Positions 7,135 to 10,063 of a stretch of DNA of 10,063 nucleotides are shown here, piece after piece. This DNA comes from Bacillota bacterium (lineage in GTDB: Bacteria; Bacillota; Clostridia; Oscillospirales; Ruminococcaceae): contig JAEZDF010000140.1 of the NCBI GenBank assembly GCA_023429685.1, positions 1-10,063 of the forward strand, given 5' to 3'. Under the pieces are notes generated by a model that was given only the letters and a program-made list of their open reading frames with translations, was not told the origin of the DNA and made no database searches. Positions within the stretch are counted from its first letter, which is position 1. Every line of letters begins with the position of its first letter. A program made the position numbers and the translations under genes.

Positions 7135-8076
7135 TTGGTTATCATCAATACACTTTCAGCACAGGCAATCGACTGCCCTACAGCCATTGCGCTTGGTTAC
7201 TTTGACGGGGTTCACTTGGGTCACCGCGCAGTGATAAGTAGCGCGCACAGCCGCAAGCAAGAGGGTCTTGCCACCTGCGTATTTTCGTTTGCGGTTACCA
7301 CCCAGAACCCCCAGAGCGGCAAGGGGCGGCTGAACATCACCACAGACTCACTAAAATTAGAACAGATGCAGCGACTTGGTGTGGATTATTACATCGTGCC
7401 GGACTTTTCTGAGTTTATGGGGATGACTGCGCAGGAGTTTGTACAGCTTCTGGTAACCCGTCTTGGCGCGCGGGAGATTTACTGCGGCGCGAACTTTCGC
7501 TTTGGCAAAGGCGCATCGGGGGATGTAACCCTGTTGCGACAGTTGTGCGAAAGTCTGGGCACACAGGTGGTGCTTGTGCCGGACGTACAAAAGGACGGTG
7601 AGCCGGTTAGCAGCTCACGCATCCGTGCGTTGCTCGCGCAAGGGGATGTCGGTAAGGCAGGGGAGATGCTCGGCAGACCATACTCGTTTGACTTTGTCGT
7701 CACGCAGGGTCGCCGCCTGGGGCGCAGCATCGGGGCACCTACCATCAATCAGTACTTTGAGCCGCATCTATTGGTTCCGCGCTACGGGGTGTATGCCTCT
7801 TTTGTTTGCATTGACAATAAGCGGCTGCCGGCTGTCACCAATATTGGCGTTCGTCCTACGGTAGATGCAAACAGTCCGCCGCTCAGCGAGACCTGCATCC
7901 TTGATTTTGAGGGTGACCTGTATGGCAAACGGGTTGAGGTGCATCTGGTTCGTTACCTTCGCCCCGAGCTGCGATTTGATTCGGTGGACGCGCTCAAGGA
8001 CGCCGTCGGGCAGGATATCCAGATGGTACGAGCCGGGTTCGACCAGTGGCTTTCACAGACCGGATGGTTTGAGTAA
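7135..8076 (+). CDS. ribF: Bifunctional riboflavin kinase/FMN adenylyltransferase RibF
   Basis: RibF phosphorylates riboflavin to FMN and adenylates FMN to FAD. The 313-residue protein has the N-terminal nucleotidyltransferase domain with GYFDGVHLGH (21-30), FRFGKGASGD (121-130) and the VSSSRIR motif (158-164). The C-terminal flavokinase domain (about 180-303) has GRRLGRSIGAPTIN (192-205), YGVYAS (217-222), TNIGVRPTV (235-243) and ETCILDFEGDLYGK (252-265). The usual PTAN motif reads PTIN; Thr and Asn are kept, so activity is expected. TTG 7135 is chosen because AAAGGGAG (7119-7126) lies 8 nt upstream; the in-frame ATG 7105 has no binding site. It is probably the last gene of the long operon. 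I see no FMN riboswitch in the short gap before it. Confidence 0.95.
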   Translation: MVIINTLSAQAIDCPTAIALGYFDGVHLGHRAVISSAHSRKQEGLATCVFSFAVTTQNPQSGKGRLNITTDSLKLEQMQRLGVDYYIVPDFSEFMGMTAQEFVQLLVTRLGAREIYCGANFRFGKGASGDVTLLRQLCESLGTQVVLVPDVQKDGEPVSSSRIRALLAQGDVGKAGEMLGRPYSFDFVVTQGRRLGRSIGAPTINQYFEPHLLVPRYGVYASFVCIDNKRLPAVTNIGVRPTVDANSPPLSETCILDFEGDLYGKRVEVHLVRYLRPELRFDSVDALKDAVGQDIQMVRAGFDQWLSQTGWFE

Positions 8077-8079
8077 CGC

Positions 8080-8123
8080 CCCAAATCCGTTATACGCTGT
8101 TAATATAAGGCTCGGCATTTGGG
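8080..8123 (+). terminator. Possible terminator after ribF
   Basis: CCCAAATCCG (8080-8089) pairs with 8113-8123 through ten pairs and one bulged C at 8116. Five further A/T pairs can form inside (8090-8094 with 8104-8108). The bases after the stem, TATTTACATAATTAT, are AT-rich but not a clean U tract. It lies between the ribF stop and the -35 box of the rpsO promoter, where an operon end is expected. Confidence 0.45.
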
Positions 8124-8125
8124 TA

Positions 8126-8154
8126 TTTACATAATTATCTGGGCATGCTATAAT
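8126..8154 (+). promoter_or_regulatory. Strong sigma-A-type promoter for rpsO
   Basis: TTTACA (8126-8131, five of six matches to TTGACA) is followed after exactly 17 nt by a perfect TATAAT (8149-8154), preceded by TGC (8146-8148), an extended -10. Transcription should begin near 8161, giving a leader of about 135 nt before rpsO. This is the best promoter match I found in the window and suggests rpsO is transcribed separately from the upstream operon. Confidence 0.85.
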
Positions 8155-8160
8155 AAATTT

Positions 8161-8296
8161 CGTGGTGTGCGTACCCGCGATCTAGAAGCGGGCGGTGCAT
8201 ATCAATTACCCTATTCCCGGCTCAGGGGTCAAGCCTTTTAGGAGATTGCCCCGCCCTGTGCTGCGATTAGGGACATATTAAGAAGGGGTGCATATT
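8161..8296 (+). promoter_or_regulatory. Structured rpsO leader, probable S15 autoregulatory RNA
   Basis: The leader folds by hand into two elements. Hairpin 1 pairs 8174-8178 with 8188-8192 and can extend to 8165-8172 with 8195-8202 using wobble pairs. Hairpin 2 is a long rod: 8209-8227 pairs in register with 8254-8272, broken only by three 1x1 mismatches (8214/8267, 8217/8264, 8222/8259), and is capped by further pairs up to loop 8237-8239. Within it, G8219-U8262 followed by G8220-C8261 reproduces the G-U/G-C pair that S15 recognises in helix 22 of 16S rRNA. S15 represses its own mRNA in several bacteria, so autoregulation is a reasonable inference. An alternative register pairs GGGG 8225-8228 with CCCC 8249-8252. 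Confidence 0.6.
8194..8295 (+). repeat. 9-nt direct repeat in the rpsO leader
   Basis: GGTGCATAT occurs at 8194-8202 and again at 8287-8295. The first copy forms the 3' side of the first leader hairpin; the second overlaps the end of the ribosome-binding site and runs to one base before the rpsO start codon. Both can pair with the same segment 8165-8172. Confidence 0.6.
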
Positions 8297-8563
8297 ATGA
8301 TGCTCAAAGAGCAGAAAACACAGATTATCCTTGAAAACGCGAAAAGCGAAGGCGATACCGGCTCACCAGAGGTACAGGTTGCCATTCTCACCAAGAGAAT
8401 CAACGACCTCACCGAACACTTAAAGATCCACAAGAACGACCACCACTCCCGCAGAGGACTGCTTAAGATGGTAGGTCGCCGTCGCAATCTTCTCAACTAC
8501 CTGATGAAGAAGGACGTTGAGAGATATCGTGAGATCATTAAGAAGCTGGGTCTTCGTAAGTAA
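8297..8563 (+). CDS. rpsO: 30S ribosomal protein S15
   Basis: S15 is a primary binder of the 16S rRNA central domain, at helices 20-22, and also contributes a bridge to the 50S subunit. The 88-residue product has the family's normal length and signatures: GDTGSPEVQVAILTKRI (18-34), HHSRRGLLKMVGRRRNLL (49-66) and the terminal YREIIKKLGLR. ATG 8297 is taken because AAGGGG (8283-8288) lies 8 nt upstream; ATG 8300 is the next codon and remains possible, while GTG 8288 lies within the binding site. It has its own promoter and structured leader and is followed by a strong terminator. pnp lies downstream, as in many bacteria. Confidence 0.97.
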   Translation: MMLKEQKTQIILENAKSEGDTGSPEVQVAILTKRINDLTEHLKIHKNDHHSRRGLLKMVGRRRNLLNYLMKKDVERYREIIKKLGLRK

Positions 8564-8576
8564 CATGACAATGGGA

Positions 8577-8604
8577 GGCAGGCGGAATACTCCGCCTGCC
8601 TTTT
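8577..8604 (+). terminator. Intrinsic terminator after rpsO
   Basis: GGCAGGCGGA (8577-8586) pairs perfectly with TCCGCCTGCC (8591-8600) around the four-base loop ATAC, giving a 10-bp GC-rich stem followed by TTTT (8601-8604). It starts 13 nt after the rpsO stop. The short U tract may leave it leaky, so some transcription may pass into pnp. An rpsO-pnp terminator with read-through is known from Escherichia coli. Confidence 0.88.
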
Positions 8605-8619
8605 GGACGTTTTGTTTGG

Positions 8620-8700
8620 GTAATGCCGCCGGGTTAGCAGTGAATCGGGTGCTTTGGTATTAAAATCGAAGCATCGGATTTATTGCTAAACCACGGCTAC
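8620..8700 (+). promoter_or_regulatory. Long hairpin in the pnp leader, possible autoregulatory RNase III substrate
   Basis: The core is 8632-8658 pairing with 8665-8692: 26 pairs (including five G-U pairs) with one bulge (A8688), one G/G mismatch (8647/8676) and loop ATTAAA (8659-8664). Below a small internal loop, GCCG 8625-8628 pairs with CGGC 8694-8697, making 30 pairs; GTA 8620-8622 with TAC 8698-8700 can add three. There is no U tract, so it is not a terminator. It lies between the rpsO terminator and the pnp ribosome-binding site, like the RNase III-cleaved leader hairpin through which PNPase controls its own mRNA in Escherichia coli. The structure is seen; the function is inferred. 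I found no convincing separate pnp promoter. Confidence 0.7.
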
Positions 8701-8741
8701 CTATAACATATGAAGTACATAACATAAGATGGAGGTAGCAT

Positions 8742-10063
8742 ATGTTTAAAACCTTTGAAACAACCTTTGCAGGCAGACCCTTGCAGGTAGAAACTGGCAA
8801 GATGTGCGGTCTTTCCAACGGTTCTTGTATGGTACGCTATGGCGAGACCGTCGTACTGTGCAACGTGACCGCTTCTAAGAAGCCCCGTGACGGCATCGAT
8901 TTCTTCCCTCTTTCGGTGGATTTTGAAGAGAAGCTCTATTCGGTGGGACGCATTCCCGGTTCTTTTTTAAAGAGAGAGGGCAGACCGACCGACAAAGCAG
9001 TTCTTGCATCCCGCCTTGTGGACCGTCCCATCCGTCCTTTGTTCCCTAAGGATATGCGCAACGATGTGTCGGTTGTCATGACCGTGCTTAGCACCGACCC
9101 CGACTTCTCCCCCGAGATCGTCGGCATGATCGGAACATCCATCGCGATTTCCATCTCCGATATTCCGTGGGCAGGTCCCATCGGCGGTGTGAACGTCGGC
9201 TATGTGGACGGCGAGATTGTAATTAACCCCAACTCCGCGCAGCGCCAGAACGGCGACATGCTGGTAACCGTTGCTGCTACCAGTAAAAAGGTTGTCATGA
9301 TCGAGGCAGGCGCAAACGAGGTTACCGAGGATGTGATGCTTGCGGGTATTACAAAAGCGCATGAAGAGATAAAAGAAATTATTAAGTTTATTGATAGCAT
9401 TGTCGCCGAGATTGGCAAGCCCAAGTTTGCGTTTGAGTCGATGGAGGTTGACCACGACCTGTTCGAGGCTATCAAGTCATTCGCCATTGATAAGGTAAAA
9501 TATGCACTCGATACCGACGACAAAAACGTGCGCGATGCGCGCTTCGCTCCCGTTGCGGACGAGGTTACCACAAAGTTCTCCGCAGAGTATCCCGACCTTG
9601 CAGCGCAGATCCCCGAAGCGCTGTATAAGCTACAGAAATATGTAGTTCGCCGCTGGCTGCTCGACGAGGGCAAGCGCGTAGACGGCAGAGGCATCGACGA
9701 GATTCGTCCGCTTTCCGCCGAGGTTGGCTTGTTGCCCCGTGTACACGGCTCCGGTCTGTTTACCAGAGGCCAGACTCAGGTGCTTACCATAACCACTTTG
9801 GGTCAGGTCAGGGATGCCCAGATTCTTGACGGCATCGACGAGGCGGACAGCAAGCGCTATATGCACCAGTACAACTTCCCGTCCTATTCGGTGGGTGAAA
9901 CTCGTCCAAGCCGCGGACCCGGACGCCGCGAGATTGGTCACGGCGCGCTTGCAGAGCGTGCGCTTGAGCCGGTTATCCCACCCGTAGATCAGTTCCCATA
10001 CGCCATCCGTATTGTATCCGAGGTGCTTTCGTCCAACGGCTCCACCTCGCAGGGCGCGATTTG
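8742..10063 (+). CDS. pnp: Polyribonucleotide nucleotidyltransferase (PNPase), 3' end beyond the window
   Basis: PNPase is a trimeric 3'-to-5' phosphorolytic exoribonuclease in mRNA turnover. The frame stays open from ATG 8742 to the edge, giving the first 440 codons of a protein usually about 700 residues long. The first RNase PH domain (about 1-215) includes KLYSVGRIPGSFLKREGRP (64-82) and RLVDRPIRPLF (91-101). An all-alpha linker domain follows (about 240-310). The second, catalytic RNase PH domain starts near 312 with RVDGRG, LPRVHGSGLFTRGQTQ (331-346) and RREIGHGALAERAL (395-408), reaching the phosphate-binding SNGSTS (431-436). The catalytic aspartates and the KH and S1 domains lie outside. 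GGAGG (8731-8735) is 6 nt before the start. Truncation is due only to the window edge. Confidence 0.97.
   Translation, partial: MFKTFETTFAGRPLQVETGKMCGLSNGSCMVRYGETVVLCNVTASKKPRDGIDFFPLSVDFEEKLYSVGRIPGSFLKREGRPTDKAVLASRLVDRPIRPLFPKDMRNDVSVVMTVLSTDPDFSPEIVGMIGTSIAISISDIPWAGPIGGVNVGYVDGEIVINPNSAQRQNGDMLVTVAATSKKVVMIEAGANEVTEDVMLAGITKAHEEIKEIIKFIDSIVAEIGKPKFAFESMEVDHDLFEAIKSFAIDKVKYALDTDDKNVRDARFAPVADEVTTKFSAEYPDLAAQIPEALYKLQKYVVRRWLLDEGKRVDGRGIDEIRPLSAEVGLLPRVHGSGLFTRGQTQVLTITTLGQVRDAQILDGIDEADSKRYMHQYNFPSYSVGETRPSRGPGRREIGHGALAERALEPVIPPVDQFPYAIRIVSEVLSSNGSTSQGAI

Noticed and set aside
8661..8666. TAAAAT as a -10 box for a pnp promoter
   Set aside because: It sits at the loop of the long hairpin and no -35-like hexamer lies 16-18 nt upstream.
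1..10063. Mobile elements, CRISPR arrays, tRNA or rRNA genes, defence genes
   Set aside because: None seen; the window is a conserved core gene cluster with uniform composition and no transposase, integrase or repeat array.

Overview
The window is a chromosomal core-gene cluster from a bacterium of the Firmicutes, most probably Clostridia. The gene order rimP-nusA-rnpM(ylxR)-ylxQ-infB-rbfA-nrnA-truB-ribF-rpsO-pnp, the short NusA without C-terminal repeats, the L7Ae-type YlxQ and the NrnA-type DHH protein all fit that group. GC content looks intermediate, TGA is used as a stop, and base composition looks even throughout. There are no mobile elements, tRNAs, rRNAs or CRISPR arrays. The genus cannot be named from the sequence.

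Layout: positions 1-255 hold an unassignable left edge and a structured leader (an 11-bp hairpin, a 6-bp hairpin and a possible Shine-Dalgarno-masking hairpin) before rimP. From 256 to 8076 nine genes lie on the + strand. The first five are tightly packed: rimP/nusA overlap by 8 nt, rnpM/ylxQ by 11 nt and ylxQ/infB by 4 nt. Later gaps are about 20-55 nt, so this is most simply one long operon. It ends in a possible terminator (8080-8123). A strong promoter (8126-8154) then drives rpsO through a structured leader, followed by a clear intrinsic terminator (8577-8604). A second structured leader with a 30-bp hairpin precedes pnp, which runs off the right edge.

The genes link transcription, ribosome assembly, translation initiation and RNA turnover. 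NusA acts on RNA polymerase. RimP, RbfA and S15 act in 30S assembly. IF2 starts translation, TruB modifies tRNA, RnpM and YlxQ bind RNA, and NrnA and PNPase degrade RNA. RibF, which makes FMN and FAD, is the metabolic outlier and usually sits beside truB.

The coding content is conventional. What deserves a second look is non-coding. The rpsO leader folds into a long rod carrying the G-U/G-C pair that S15 recognises in 16S rRNA, plus a repeated 9-mer that could switch the ribosome-binding site. The pnp leader has a long hairpin recalling the RNase III/PNPase autoregulation known in Escherichia coli. The rimP leader may mask its own Shine-Dalgarno. Several genes also appear to start at TTG. All RNA structures were folded by hand and are untested.
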